From NCBI RefSeq assembly GCF_001949145.1, contig NW_019091497.1:665428-729427 (forward strand): DNA of 64,000 bases. Reading direction: 5' to 3'. Of the stretch, positions 14,101 to 29,100 are shown one piece after another. The first letter of the stretch is position 1, and every line of letters begins with the position of its first letter. The DNA comes from Acanthaster planci (taxonomy: Eukaryota > Echinodermata > Asteroidea > Valvatida > Acanthasteridae). The notes under the pieces are model-generated. The model searched no databases. It was not told the DNA's origin and worked only from the letters and a program-made list of their open reading frames with translations. The position numbers and the translations under genes were made by a program.

Positions 14101-17100
14101 AAGTTATTTTGTTTTTGCTATGGCAGAACAGTGCACCATACGAATACATGTACAGGTAAATTACATGTACATGTATACATGTATGCCAGGGTTTGTCAGT
14201 GGGTTGTATCAGTTCACATTTTTGGCTTTTTATTCATGTAATGTACAATGTACGGGGTACCGGTACATGCACATGTATACCTATACATGTGCAATAGTAT
14301 TTATATTTTATAAAAGTTAAATAATTGGCAGTAATGTGAAATATATGCAATTTACAGAATTGGAAATACATGTAGATGTACAGTGCACATGTACAGTATT
14401 TTGATTCTATTGGATGTGCTTCTTGCCACTATGACTGTTTGAAATCTTGGGAGATGTTAATCCTGGTGAGCTGTTATGTACATGCATATTTTCAACAATA
14501 CTTCTACAATTCAGAAGATTGAAACACACTCCAATCATAATTCACGTACAGTACAAGTACCCAGCTGGGTCCAGTACCAAAGTGTGCACTTAACATCATT
14601 TTGTGCAAAACTGAAAGTAGTGTACATGTACATGTATGTACATGTATATGTTATGCTGTACATGTACATACATGTACCGGTAGGTCGTATGGTACCGGTA
14701 TGCTATTCCGGTATGCTATATACAGTATCATGTACATACATATACATGTATACCAAACTTTTCCCTGAATTATCTGATTATACCTCGCTCTTTCCATCTC
14801 TTTCCATCTTTTTAACCAAAAAGGACTGCACAAAGTTGGTACAGTTTTTTGAGGGCTACATGCATGATTTGCACAACATGAGGATAAACAATTGTTAATG
14901 ATTCTAGAGCAGCACTTTCACAGATGCCCGGTACATTTAGCTTGCATGGCTGGTAAGGTGATGTAACTGGTTTTCGTCTGTTTCCATATGTCTTAATTAC
15001 ACAGTTGTCAACATGTGAACTTTTTCGGGAGACATTTGTCACATCGGTGAATGTACATGTACTATTCATGTACATGTACCATAAGCTGTGTTCTGGTTTT
15101 AAAAAAATGGCATTAAGTGAATGGAGTACGTATATGTACATGTAACACAGTGAAAACATATTGTACACGTACATTTGTACCCAGCACATTTTTTTTTTTT
15201 TCAGGAAAACAAGTAGTTACTGTGTTAAGATGGGACACTTGTGCGGTGTGTCTGTAGTGACAATAATATTTCCTGTGGTTCCAGGTGTCGTTCTTTTGGT
15301 TTTAAAGTGGTAAGGATTAGGCAGCAACCAGGAAGGGAGGGGGAGGGCTTGATAAATGGGAGAAACGAAAAAAGGGGGGGGGAGAAATGAAGACAAAGAG
15401 GAGGAACGGGCATGAAGTCATCCGTTTGCTTGAAAACTCTGTGGAATTGCCCTCCTTCACTATAAATGGTTAATCAGTTTACTGTTGGTTACTGCTTTTA
15501 TGCTGCCTCCCCCCCCCCATAAAAAATCTGGCAATACCCATGATGCTTGCACACCACTATGTGCCGCTTCAGCATGCACACGTGTTGTCCTACGTGTAGC
15601 ACTACAGTAGGCCTAATGCATGTGTTCGCCCCCCTCCACTTTTTTTTTTTTTCAATTTTGTAACACAGGCATTTTCATTAGTAGCGTGCAATTGTGCCAT
15701 TGTGAATTGGTGTGATAATGGCATTTAGGTCTGGTTGCCATGGGGAAAGATGAATAGGAGGACCACTTCAATCTCGTCAAGTTGGCGGCTTGCGAGACGG
15801 CGTCAAAATTTTTTGGCTGCTTGCATGCCTCCGTTGCTGACGGCCGGGTGCATTTTAGTTGGATGACAGTGAGGAATGATCATGCATCATTGCTGATGCG
15901 GGAATCTTTAGTCTGCCAGATGTACACGTGCATGTACATGTACATATACATGTATGTACTCACTTGTGCATGTTATATGGGGTGTCACTCTTATACCATT
16001 GTTAATATTAATTTTTTAATGGTTACTCGATCATCATATGACATGACCTTTTGTTGGTGGGACTATAGTACATACAGCTTTTTAACATTTTTTTTAAATG
16101 TACAGAAACGAGTTTCAAACGAGTTTAAACGAGTTACTTAAATGGAATGCGCACAGTCCTAGCTGTCCTATGGAATGAAAACATTGATCCGAACACTTCT
16201 GCCATGCTAAGGGTTTGAGCAGATTGTATCCTACATGTACATGTGTAGGTGTAGTACTGTACGTTTGTATTAGGAATTTTTGAGGTGTGGGAATACACAG
16301 GTACAGGCCATCAGATAAAAATGATTGTTACCTTGCATGGCTACAGTACTGAAGATAGAGGGGTACATGTACATAAATGACCATGTACATGTACGCAGTG
16401 CCAGAGTGTCTTATGCCCACCCCAGTTTCGTGAGACCCTCATCGCTTCAGAGCGTGCTCAGAGGCCATCAGATAACCGCATGTTGCGACCCCATGCAAAA
16501 GACACTTCCTGAAGATGTTTATTCTGGGTGATAAGGGGGAATAGGGGACAGAGAGAGTGGTCATGCATGATGGGAGCATCAACTCTACGGAGAGGCGTGA
16601 TTGGAGGTTGAGGGTTTGTTGAGAGCTCTTGTTTGTCACGGTGTGGACAGTAGTACTGGAGGAGGGAGGGTTGAAGCAGTTTTGATTTTCTGTCTCTGTG
16701 CGCACATGTGTAGGTGCGTGAACAGATTGAACTGCAATTTCGTATTAGACCAGTTCCTTTTTAAATGAATGCATAAAACATCTGTGATTCCAGGAGAGAC
16801 TTTGAAACAGGTGAAAATTCACTGGAATGTACGTGTACTGCATGTCAGATTCGTTCAACCTTTGTTTACTTGTAATTTAAGGAACAAATACATGTGTGCC
16901 TTTAGTAGCCACTTTCAGCAATTTACATACATGAACACGTACTTACACTGTGCTTTGCATTAGAGCCAACCATTGCAGAGCTGTCAACACAAATGAAACT
17001 GACGTTTATTGCACGCGTGGATTTTGGACGTCGATTCCAACAAGTTTTAAAAATCTATTGCCTGTAAAAGCAGATTTGCATCATAAAACAAAGAAAACAA

Positions 17101-20100
17101 CATGTCTTCCACTCAAATTAGGTCCTGTAACGCTGCAAATCAAACTGTCCTGTGTATTTCAACACAATTTGTGTCCACTTTACCAATTGCAGGACACAGG
17201 TGTATCTTTGTATGTAATTGTTGTGCACCGGTACTTGTCCAGTTGTAGTAGATGTCCAGTTGCTGAAATAAAAAGCCTGATTGGGTATTTACCAGGTTTC
17301 CCAAAGTCCTTACAATCTTATACGCAGCGTGAATATTTTCCAAGTTTCCATTTTGCAGTGCCTATGTGCAATTACAGTATGTACGTCTACGAGTAAGTGT
17401 CAGTTTGCGTGGCATTTATCTGTTTGTAGGAGTCCATTCTCTCCGGTAATGTGATTGACGCATCCCTCAAACTTTCTGCCGCCTGCCGACAACTGACAGA
17501 TGCAGAGTGCAAGTTCACAGGGCTGGGGCCAAATAGTGGGAGAAGCTGAAGGCTACACAGTGTTTACAAATTTACCTAAGTGGCTGTCAAGGGATAGGAG
17601 TAGTTTAATGGCTTTAGAACACCACCTCTATAAGTGGGATAATCCAATATAGACTTCAACCTGCATAGTCACTTATCCATCTTATAAGATTTACCATGTT
17701 TACTCTGCACTAAGTGGCCACACTATATCATGAAAACTGTCTGGCTAGTACATTAGTTACATGTACATGTACATATCATTCTTCCTTGTACAGGCATACG
17801 GCGTATGCTCAAGACTATGTACAAGTACACTGTACATTTAAACTGTCATTTCTGCATTGGGCACAGAAGGATTTCTGCATTCACGGGCCATAATCCCCAT
17901 CCCCCAAGTATTTCATATTCTGCTTACTGATTTGCCATTTACACTTGCAGGTGTTTAAACAAGAACTAAACAAAAATTTGAAATCCATGAAAACTGAAGA
18001 CTTAATTTTCAACATGTTTTTGTGTCATGTGATCACAATGACCATGTACATGTACCTGTCTTTTTGAGAAAGCAGTACTGTGCGAAGGAATCATAATTTG
18101 CACCGGTATTTGATTTTTTTCTTGGAAAGTTGATATATTGTTTCTTGGCTATCATAAATGTACATGTATATGTCACTTTATCTTGTACAATGTACCGATA
18201 GGTGATGAATAAGGGAATGAATATGTGCTTGGCTGGTCGTAAATATGCATTGGAGACCAGCTAGGGAGACTGAACGCGACTAATGCCCAAGCCGCAGCAT
18301 TCATTCTCCTGAGCCGGTCTTAAACTAACATTTAAAATGTAGCTGCAACATTTTTTCCCTAGACACAATTTTTTTCCAACTTTGTATTGTTCAGTGTATG
18401 GAAACACTTCAACATTCCTCTTTTGGTTCAGTTCATCTAAAAGTTCACTTTTTAAAACAATTAAAATTTCCCATGCTTTGTTGGACAACAGAGGGTGCTG
18501 TTGCTTTGACGTCATCTTGGAAAGACATAGACTGTTGCATAGATTTTTCTGTTCAAACTGTGAACCCAGAATTTACTTAGCATGCTTAGCGAAAACATAT
18601 AGCTGAGAAAGGGATTGATGCTTGCTTAATGCTATGCATCCGGAAAGAAAAGAAAACTAGAGTCCAACAACAAAATCTGTAAAAATGTAGGACTTTACAT
18701 GTACAAACCAATGTAACATTGAGGCTTCTTCCTGAGATGTCATCACAGTTTTGCTCATAAATATGAAAATACTCATCAGCATAATACCCAAAAATGCCCT
18801 TTGAAATAATGAAACAAAAGTTGAAAATAAGGTTAACTGAGGCACAAAGGTGCATTTTGAAGGTTTGCATTAAAACAAATTGATTGCAGCTACCCTTTAA
18901 ACTTAATGCTCTCTGATAAAGTTTTTCTCTTTGTACTTTCACTTTAGAACATAAATTTTCTAACATTTAGTGCACTGTCTGGTAATCTATATACCGGTAT
19001 GTAGTTATACGAATGAAACAATATGCATCCTTTTTTTAGTAGTTAAATTGAGTTGAGTAAGCAATTCTTAGTTTCATTCAGATCTAAGGATTGAACTGTA
19101 CAATTTCTAGCATTTGATGCTTAATGCTATCTGATTTGTACTTTCACTTTGAATCATAAATTTTCTAGCATTCAGTGTACCGTCTAGTAATCTAGTTACA
19201 CGATCGAAACAATATGCGCCCTTTTTTTTTTAGTACATGCAGTTAAGTGTAGGTGGGTAAACAATCCTTAGTTTAATTCAGAACTACATGTTAAGACTGA
19301 ACTGTACAGTTTCTAGCTTTGTATCGCAGTTTAAGATGAATCACCCACTGCTGTTGAAGTTAATCCCTAAGAATTTGCTGTTTTAAAAGAGCGACCAACT
19401 TACACTGTGTTATTTTTCACTAAAGCAAACATTATCCCTTGTTGAAAATGGTGACTTCTTGTTTTCTTTGAAAAGCTGTAAAGGCTCGTAACATAATGTT
19501 CCCAACATGTTTTTACCAGTATTTAAGATGAATCTAGCCAACAAGCAGTTTGAAACGGTTTCTACAAGTACTGTACATGTACCGTTCTGTACATAACGAT
19601 GTCTTTGGCCTTAACCACAGGTTGAAGTTGTGACAGGTATACAGATTACAACGAAACATGTACATGATCCTTCACACATTGTGACATTCTTGATGTGGAT
19701 GCAAGCCATTGACTCACTACAAATGCCCGCAGACTTGACACTTTGTACTGTGAAGGAGTTGTGTTTGTGGAACCCGGCATGTTTGCCTTCGTGCATGATT
19801 GGCATTTTCAAAGTGGCAACAAATTTCTGGATGAGTTTATGTTGAAGGAAAGTTCAACATTGACCCAAAGATGTATCATATCTGCCATTCCGGTATGCAC
19901 ATGTCAATTGTACATGCATGTTTATTCGATACAGATGTGGATCTTGATCAGTTAATCCAACACCGGTTTGCTCTATTCATAAGGTGGATTCTGGTGTTAG
20001 TAAACCAATGACAGATTATTGGTCAGAATCCAGCTCCGTTTAAAAAACAAACAGGCCTGTATAGCTATGCAGTCCAGCCCATCAATTGAGATGTATGTAT

Positions 20101-23100
20101 GCCATTTTTATTCATGCACATGTCCTTTTATCTTTGAGGAAAGTTTCTGAATTTCAGATACATGTAGGAAGATATTTCCATTGAGGGATTCTCTAAGGAG
20201 AGTTGCATGTAAAAGAGAGGTACTGTACATGTACATCAACAAGGTTTATTTGATACAGAAAGGGAATTACAGTGTTGAACTGATACATGTACATGTACAT
20301 GTAGCGCGGCGCTTATACATGGGGCCTTGTGGGGTACCAGAACAATGGGAAGTACCCCACAAGTATAGCCTTGTAACTTGTAAGGGTGCAAGTACATGCA
20401 TGTGGTTTGTATCCGTTCAGTGGAAGACTCCATTAGATATACATGTACATGTACATGTATGCATACATATACATGTGTATGTAGTTCAAGCTCATACATG
20501 TACATGTACCTCACATATCACCATTTACTGTGTAATCAGATTACAGCAAGTGAATGCTACCGGTACCATACTTTTATGCACAGCTGAAGAAAAAAAAAGA
20601 AAAAAATTCAAAACAGCACATGCAATTGCTACATTTCCTGGAAATGTTCCAAATGCAGGGTTAAAAAGGAACGGAAAGCAATTTTTACATGTATTGGCAA
20701 GGTGTATCATGTACACTGTACACTGTACATGTACATGTACCAGTACATACCAATACACGGTCTTGTGGATGAGTATGGGTCATGGTGCAGCTAACATGGC
20801 ACACTTTACTGATACAAAGTGTGCCACACCAACATGTATCCCTATATTCTCGGGAATGTGCAGTACCTGTGCATGTAGCGGTGCATGCAGCTGTCATGAA
20901 ATGTTCACTTTTTTAGGGCGATAAATTGCATCAATAACAAAGATGCGTCCATCTACGGCTATAGCGCATCTGCGTGTGCTGCTTAATTGTTGCAATCAAT
21001 CTTATCAGAGTCCAGTGTTTTCATGTGCCCCAGAGCACGCGCACCTCTTGGGATGCTACATGTAGTTGTGCAGATGAACCTTGGATGAGATTTCTATTAG
21101 TTGGTTCCACGGTATTCTGGTAATTGTGGAGATTGCCCAAATAAATTGCTTGCCTGGAGTTGCTTACCACCCGGGGTAGCAGAAAATGTGTCGCCTCTTG
21201 CCGGGGGCAGATTCAACAGTCCCACACAAAACACTCCCGTTCTGCATTTATGTGTGCAGCTACTTGTGACAACACTCGCCAACCCGCCCACGCTGGCTTC
21301 GTCTTGCAAGGACAGTAACTGGAGAGCCTGTTCACGTATTGATCGGGAAATGATAGCTCCGAACACACAAAGAACAAATGGATATAGGAGAGAGACTGAA
21401 AGAAAGAAAAAACAAAACAAAAACAAAAAAGATACTGAGCAGCAGGGAAAAAAAAATTGTAAAACGCTTCAGGGGAAACACTCGCGAATGTGTGTCTCAG
21501 CTTCCAGAATGATTTTCCTTGGGTTATTAACTTAAAGGGGTAGACTTGCAACATGCTCACACTGCCGCGCAAGTAGCCACATGTGTTTTGATAAATTTGC
21601 TTTTTACAAACAGTGGTGCATAAAGCATGATGGATGAAGTGAATTGGTGACTGAATATTGGTAATTTGAGTTGACAGTGTACTTAATACATCTCCATGTA
21701 CATGTAATGTACTTCGCCGGCTCAGCAGTTGTAATTGATACTCTAAATGTGTGTCATCATGCATATGAATGCACACGTACATACAGTGTATGTGTAAAGC
21801 ACAACTTGCAATGTCTGTACGATGCTGTACTCATAGGTACTTCATATTTACAGGTCCTTCAGACTGCAGAGATTGCTTGTACATGTACCTTGTTACATGG
21901 ACATGTATAACAGGAACCTTGCATCGGTGAAAGCAATGAATAAAGTTAGGATTTGGACGTAATATGCCCTTGTAAAATGTTGAGTGTTCTTTCAGCATGT
22001 TGACTGCTGTGCAAAGTTTCACAGCGCGTTCCCATTTGCCAAGCGTTGAATGCATGCACGATTAGGGTACATGTACCTTTTAGGTGTTTATTTGAGCATG
22101 AGCATTTTATGCCAGCAGCGTATTTATTGTGTTCTACCATGTCTGCCGGAACAGTTACAATAGCCTTTTATTTCCTAATTTCCTATGAGTACACTCTTTG
22201 TGGCAGAATCCTGTATATCTGTTATTACGAGTACACTCATAGTCAACAGTTGACGTGTTAAAAACACTCTAACTTGTATTAGTGAGATTCAACTGTACAT
22301 GTACAGTACATGTATTGGTTCATGTACACATGTACATTGTTACAAGGATGCAGTTTGAGGAGATGGCCGAAATTCACATGTCCTGTACGTACAATTCGTA
22401 TTAGGAATTGTCGAAAGATTGAGGCTAGACAGTTGTGGTTGACTTTGAAACTTACATGTACATGCAGCGGGTCATAGTTGAAAGTTACATAGAGTGCCGA
22501 AGTGAATACGTCATGCGCACAATCAGTGTGTAAAAGGCATAAGTACGAGAACCAGCGCGTGAACCAACACGCGCGCGTACTCCATTCATTTGCACTGCTT
22601 TTTCTGGTTCACAGTGACGTCACACTTCGGTACTCTATTCAGTTGGAAAAGTTTACACAGTATACACTTGGAAAGGTTACAATTGTTGGAAAGCATACAT
22701 AATGTAAGAGAACATGATCTTGGACTGAACATGTAAATGCTCAGGTCATAAGATTTTATTGCTGGCAACCATTCCTCTTCTAAGATACCGTGCACGATAT
22801 GGGGCCGATGGGTACCCCCCACATGTCCAAGCCCTATACACATTCTGGACTATTGTCACCTAACACATCCCCCCTGAAATCTGTAAAGAATTCCTGAGAT
22901 TCCGATCAAACAGTGACCAACATAAAGGCGGGAGGGGGGGTCCTATCCGCCCCATATCTTGCATCATATGTCTTCTAAAGCTGATCAATGAGAACACATA
23001 CATGTATATGCATTATACTTCCTCAATTTGATGGGGAATGTCAATGCCAGTTACATGTACCAGGTACATGTACCAGCAACTAGAGATCGAAAGAGGGTTG

Positions 23101-26100
23101 TCTCATTCACTGAGTCAGGCGACTGACAGTAGTATGACGGCTTGCCTTGTCTCCATGTCTTGGGGTCATAGGGAGACTCCAAGCAATGTCTGAGCATGCC
23201 CTAAACAACCATAAATCTATCAATGCTCCCTAATAATGTTTTGATGAGAAGTGTTTGTCTCTTGCAGTTTTCCTGGCGAGGATGCAGAGTGTTGTTAATT
23301 AATGACCTGTCTTGGATCCTTGTAATCAGAGCAGGTGGACATTTTCATCCTGTGTAGACAAGTTGCCAGTGGGAAAATGTGCACATTGTATTGTACACGT
23401 ACGTGTTCTAGAATATATGTACATGTATGTCTGTGCCGCTTTAGAATCACACATGTTACACATATTGGCCTAATCCATCTTCTGTTCTGCTTGTAGTGGA
23501 TCTGTCTTTGCCCTTGCATTGTCAAAGAAAGTTTTTTCCACAAAAAAGAAAGAAATATTTGGATTTGTTCACTTTGTAGTTCTACAGTATAGAAGTCTCT
23601 TTAGTTTCCATACATGTACCACTGAATATGAATTGATGAGTACAGATTTCCATATTGCTGAGGAGCACAGGTACTTTTCTTGCAGTCATCACTTCAACTC
23701 TGCTTCCAAAGGCTCTTTAAGCTGTTAGCATTGTGACTGTTTGTATTCAACCATCTCCATCTTTCTCTTTCTCATTTCTTTCCGTGCCCGCAGGAAAAAT
23801 GTGGTCTGCCCTATCATTGACGTCATCAGCGACGAAAACTTTGCCTTTCACACCGGTTCCGACTTGACGTATGGCGGCTTTAACTGGAAACTGAACTTCC
23901 GCTGGTACCCTGTCCCACAGAGAGAGACAGATAGGCGGCACGGCGACAGAACGGAACCTCTAAGGTTGGTATGAGACATTCAGAAGAAACTTGGCACAAA
24001 GTTGGTAACAAACTCACCTCACAAAGTAATACAGTTTGCAAAGGAAAGTATTCCACTCCCAAATTCATACACATGCACGTACACACATCCTTACACAGCT
24101 ATACTTGTGGGGTATTTCCTTTGTCTTGTGTACAAAACTCCCACACAACACGCAAACAAGTTCAAATCACTCCAATTTAAACCAAGTTCACTTTCCTGGG
24201 TTGAAATTTCGACCGTATGTCCCTTATATAAAACACTTCCGTTAGCGACAGATTTTTACCCATCAAAAAATTCCCCTTTTTGAGTCATTTCCAAATATCA
24301 TTTTCGTGAAATCCTTGGTACCCCACAAGGTGAAAACTGGCCTTGTGGGGTACTTCCCATTGTTCCGGTATCCCACAAGGCACCATGTATAAGCGCTGTA
24401 CCACTTACCTTACATACTTACTGTGGGCATTCTTTCCTTTTCGTGCAGTTAAGAAAACTGAGTGAAAATACCCTTTTTTCTTGAACTGTACAAGGTTTCC
24501 TTGACTATTCCTCTTCTTTGATGACCTCTACCCCGAAATGCCTCTGAACTTTGTTTTCAGAGAAGGGGAAACGTCCTGTGGATGTGTGTAAGTTCACAGA
24601 ACGTCTTCCTTTCCTTCATCGTGTAGTTGTTCACAAGTCCACACTAGGTATCTAAGGTATCTAAGGTTAGCGCACGTGGATGGACGTGTGTGCTGGTACA
24701 TCTACATCTAACTGCAGCTTGAGCGATTTCTTCTGGTAAAGCTGATCTACCCCAAGCAAAGCAGTTACAGTACTCACTGAACCGAGGAGTGTATAAATGC
24801 GCATGGGTCATGCTATAAGTTTGGGGTCCAGTGTGTGATTTTTTTCTCTCCCTGTTACTCTTGACCTGAGTAATGTGACTAGGGATGTATCGTTGAAATT
24901 GACTTTGTATTTATTCAGTCTTGGAAATGAAAGAGTGTGTTCTAAACCTACAAGTCCATATGCCAGATTTAACAGACTGGAGAACATTGGACCCCAAAGT
25001 TATAGAATGTCTCACATGTAAGCTTGTTTTTCCAAATTGCAAAGGAAGTGGGCAGGGTGTATATGATCGTACACGTGAGTTGTAATGCCACGAAACATTC
25101 CAATGCTTGAGCGTTCCACTCAGGAACACCTGCTGCATGTACACGTATTTCCAAATGGGAACAGTGGCCAATGCCTTAGAATGGCCAGTGTGAGAACAGC
25201 CTGTTCCTATCATGGGTATGATGGAAACACAGCCAATTCCCAGAGGGAACTCACAGGTGTTCCCGAAAGGAGCATTTCAGTTTGCCTTTTCAGAGGTTCC
25301 GTTCCTCTGTGATAGAATTCACTGCAAACTTGTCAAAACTCTGTTCTGCTGGTGGAACCATATGTGTGTGCATGTACATGTACATCTCTGAATGCTGAGT
25401 ACAGTGGAATGTACATGACATGCACATACATGCACCGATAGTACAGCTAAATCTGCTGTACAGTGTACATGGAGAATGTGCTGCAAACCTCCTGCATTCC
25501 ATGCTCAGGACAAATTGGTATTAAACAAAACAAGTGTGGGTTTTCTCCAAAATGTGTTTTTAACTACCAGAATTGCATTCAGGGATGATCAGCTCTTATG
25601 CTACATTTTGACATTTCTATAAAAGCTGCATAGCGTTCTTGTCAAACAGTGAAGATAAATTATGTTCCTGCATGCATGTAGAGATGTACGCTGCAGACGT
25701 GATTTTGGACAGGTCGTTATTTTCGCCTCGCTCACATTTTCATTTTTACACAAGGTGACGCATTTCAGGTTCTCGCAGTGTCAGTAAACTGCGTTATTGG
25801 CTGCCTTCTTTTTCAGAATTGTATCTCTTTCCTGTAATGGAAAAAACGATATTATAAGCAGTGGAGTGAGTAATGCAGGCACAAGCCATTCAAGTCCAGC
25901 TTATCAGCTCGGATTGACTCAAATTAATGCAGCCAAGTTTCACAAAAACCTTCAGAGCTCCCTTCACTTTTTTCTCTGCCTTGCACAAACCTCGGCTCCC
26001 CGAGGCAGTGCCAGCTGCACCGAAGTTGCCAGTTCAAATTGCGTGTATCCGGGACACCTGACGAAGAGCGGGGTATTCACATGCGATGTCCATGAACGAA

Positions 26101-29100
26101 TCAGCTTCTTTATCAACCTCGCCAATCCTAATCTGATAGCGCGGTGCCCGCTTCTGTTTTTCATGTGGCATTGAAAGGGCACACGCACGTGCAAGAGCCC
26201 CTGCAGAGTGCAGGTGGCAAATCACTCTGTCTCCAACTTCATCGTGGCCATATCCCTTGGGTGGGTTTTGATACATGTGTGTGCTGGTGGAGAAGTTGAA
26301 AAATAAATCTTTGTGAAAATATGTCTCGCTGCTCTGTGAGATTGACCTATGTGTATTTTCACAGAGGTTGGACTGCTCACCAATACCATCATTATTAATC
26401 AGTATAAACCGTAACACCAATCTTGGTTGTTGACCCATAGCGAGCCATGTAGCAGCAGAGATTCTTTTCTCCATTGTCGAGACAAGGAGTGAAAAAAAAC
26501 CACTTCAGTCCCTCCCTTTTGTGTATTGGAAGCTGGACATTTGTTCATCTCCAGCGGCATCCCTTGCCAAGTAACAATGGCTCGACTGTCTATCGGTACA
26601 ACTTCTAGGGACATGCTGAAATGGCTCTAAAGACTATTGTGAGCTTACACGAGGGCCCTCATCAGGCAAGTACAAGTGGCTGCAATTTATTGGCCACCGG
26701 TTGGTTATCCCCGGTATCCTGTGCAAAATACATGTACATGTACATTCAGATAAAATTCACCAGTGGTCACCCGGTGACAGTCCAAAAGAAATTGACGTTT
26801 TACATGCATGCCGACTCCCCATTTTAGTCCAATATAGGACATGTATAAATACATACACATGTACACGAGATGGATCAGGCCAAGAATGGGTTCAAAGAAT
26901 GCTCTGCATCATGGATGGGCATGTTAGCTTGGCTCTTCGTGCATACATTATTTACATGTACAAGTACGAGTAAACTATCACTTTTTCATTTCATATGACA
27001 TTGTAACGTGGCGTTTGTGCACAAATGTGTCATACTCGGGTCACTGTGGTATGAGAACATTGGTACATGTACATGTATGCATAGATCAGATATATGTATT
27101 TGTGTACAGTACAGTACATGTATGTATATTGATTGTGAACTCTAGCGGTACATGTACATGTACAGTTTACAATATGTAAATTGTTGCAGTGAACTTACAT
27201 GTATGACAGCTTTTCTGATATTTCCAATTTCCTGGAGCTGCATCAGTTGCATACTGTACTTCTCAGCTTTCATTTGCGGTGTGCTTTATAGAGTAATAAA
27301 TGGTTTTAAGTTTGTTGTTTTTTTCCCCTCAATTCACGAAATTTGTCGTCCCGAACTTTCACATGTACATTATTCCGTTTTGTTTTGAACCAGCCTTGCC
27401 ACTTAAGTCTGGTATTGCTTTGATTTACATCAGTCCAATACTGTTATACAGATTTTCATGTCATGATGCTGCATCACAGTGTTCGCGTACTGTACATCAC
27501 AATGCTCATTGCTGTATTATTTCACCCCGTGGACGAGCCCCTCACGGAATCGACGCTTTTTTCCCCCGAGAAAGCGAGAACTGGTTTGGAATTTCCAGCT
27601 CGCTGGGGTTTTCCTTTTGTGGCATGTGATCAAATCCTGATATTGTAACCAACACAAAACTCACAAGTTTCTTTTTTTTAATCGGAGAAATGTCACCTGA
27701 GTGCATTGGCCGCCTCTCACCAGAACTGGCACAGGTGCAGGAAGCTGTGCAGTACCTCAGAGAAAATGACCAAGACTGTATTATACACAAGACATCAGTC
27801 AGTAGTGCATATGAATACATTTATGTCATTTTGGTATGTTGAAGTAAATAGTCAAGACATTTGAGATATTTATTCCCAAAACATTGTTTGCAAGGAACTT
27901 TTCCAGAAGGCTGCGAGAAACATCTGATTGGAATAATACACAAAAAAATTTGTTTATATGGTGAATAAATTGGGCATACCTGTACATGTATAAACATGTG
28001 CAAATACAATGTATGATGGAAGTAGAGCAGGGACCTACATCAAAATAGCAAACGCTGCTTGAATATTTTGTCTCTCCTTTTTTATTCGTGTGTCTTGAGC
28101 TGTCCTTGTTTTTCGCAAAACCAGCAAGAAGCACCGTCAGCCACTAGCAGGCTTTTAATGTTCAACCACTTCAATATCTCATGTGGCCCCGCTACCGTAA
28201 ACTACAGTCTGTAACTCATTTCAATTTCAAATGTAATTTTCTAAAGTGGCCAGGCCAGTGCTGGTGTTGTGCAGATAGATGCATTAATCTAATGGTTAGG
28301 CCTTTAATCACAAGGGGGAACAGCGCAGGCCTAATTTACAGTTAGGCCAGAGGTTTGCCCGCACGGGGTAATATCAGTCCCAGGCATTTGAAAAGGGGAC
28401 AGAGAAGTTTGCCGGCAACAATTTATTTTTTTCATCCCTGTTTTAACTCATGTTTGACCTATACTGATTTTGTTATATCAGCATCTCTGTTGCCATATTT
28501 TAAAAATACAAAAGGAACTTTGTACATGTATCCTTTAAACCCACTTTCTTTGTCCTGATTTTGTTTCAAAAGCGCCTTGGTTCCTTTTTTACTAGCATCC
28601 CTGCATTGCTTTAAAATCTCCTTGTGCATGTACCCATGAATGGTACACGAATGCGTTAATGTATTTCTCTATTAAGACAGCGACCTGAATGTTCAGGAGG
28701 TAATCCAGCCTACCGTAAGCAAAGCCGATCAGTTTGGCTGCACTTGTGCAACAATATTGGTGAACATCAAGACGGGACAAAAATAGACAGCTAGGACTTC
28801 CAGGATCTAAGAAAACAGGGTGATACCGTACACATCTTAGCCTTACAGCAAATTGCCTTCAAGCATTTGTTCCTGCGAGAGTTGAGCTTCTGCAAATACA
28901 CACCGAGTACTTGCCCAGCTTCGTTGTGCAAATGGCGGCACTGCGAGAATTAGTCATGTATGGGCTGATAGACATTCTCTTGTTGATACAATACATGAGC
29001 AACTCCGCCGGTGTGAAGAATGCATGTGCACAGGTGCGTCAGTAGCAGTCAGTTGAAAGTGAATTGTGGAATGCTTTTTTTTACAGATCACGAGTTGACT

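Larger units (their letters stand above)
11310..23793 (+). other. Gene 1 intron 3 (12.5 kb, contains assembly gap)
   Basis: It holds the 442-N gap (12347-12788) inside a 24-bp minisatellite, a 31-bp tandem duplication (12967-13028), a 218-bp tandem duplication (18902-19320), a partial dispersed repeat at 20310-20370 and dense GTACAT runs (for example 13208-13400, 14620-14760, 20283-20515, 20705-20745). Open frames here, including one of 247 codons at 20181-20924, are products of these repeats. No exon is recognisable. Confidence 0.75.

Noticed and set aside
20181-20924. 247-codon open frame on the + strand in gene 1 intron 3
   Set aside because: The translation is dominated by HVHVHV, TCTCT and similar pairs produced by the stop-free GTACAT hexamer, and it crosses a dispersed repeat. 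No domain, splice logic or family match is visible.
21213-21782. 189-codon open frame on the minus strand
   Set aside because: It lies inside an intron, has a mixed low-complexity composition with Phe-rich runs from a poly-A/T tract and no recognisable motif.
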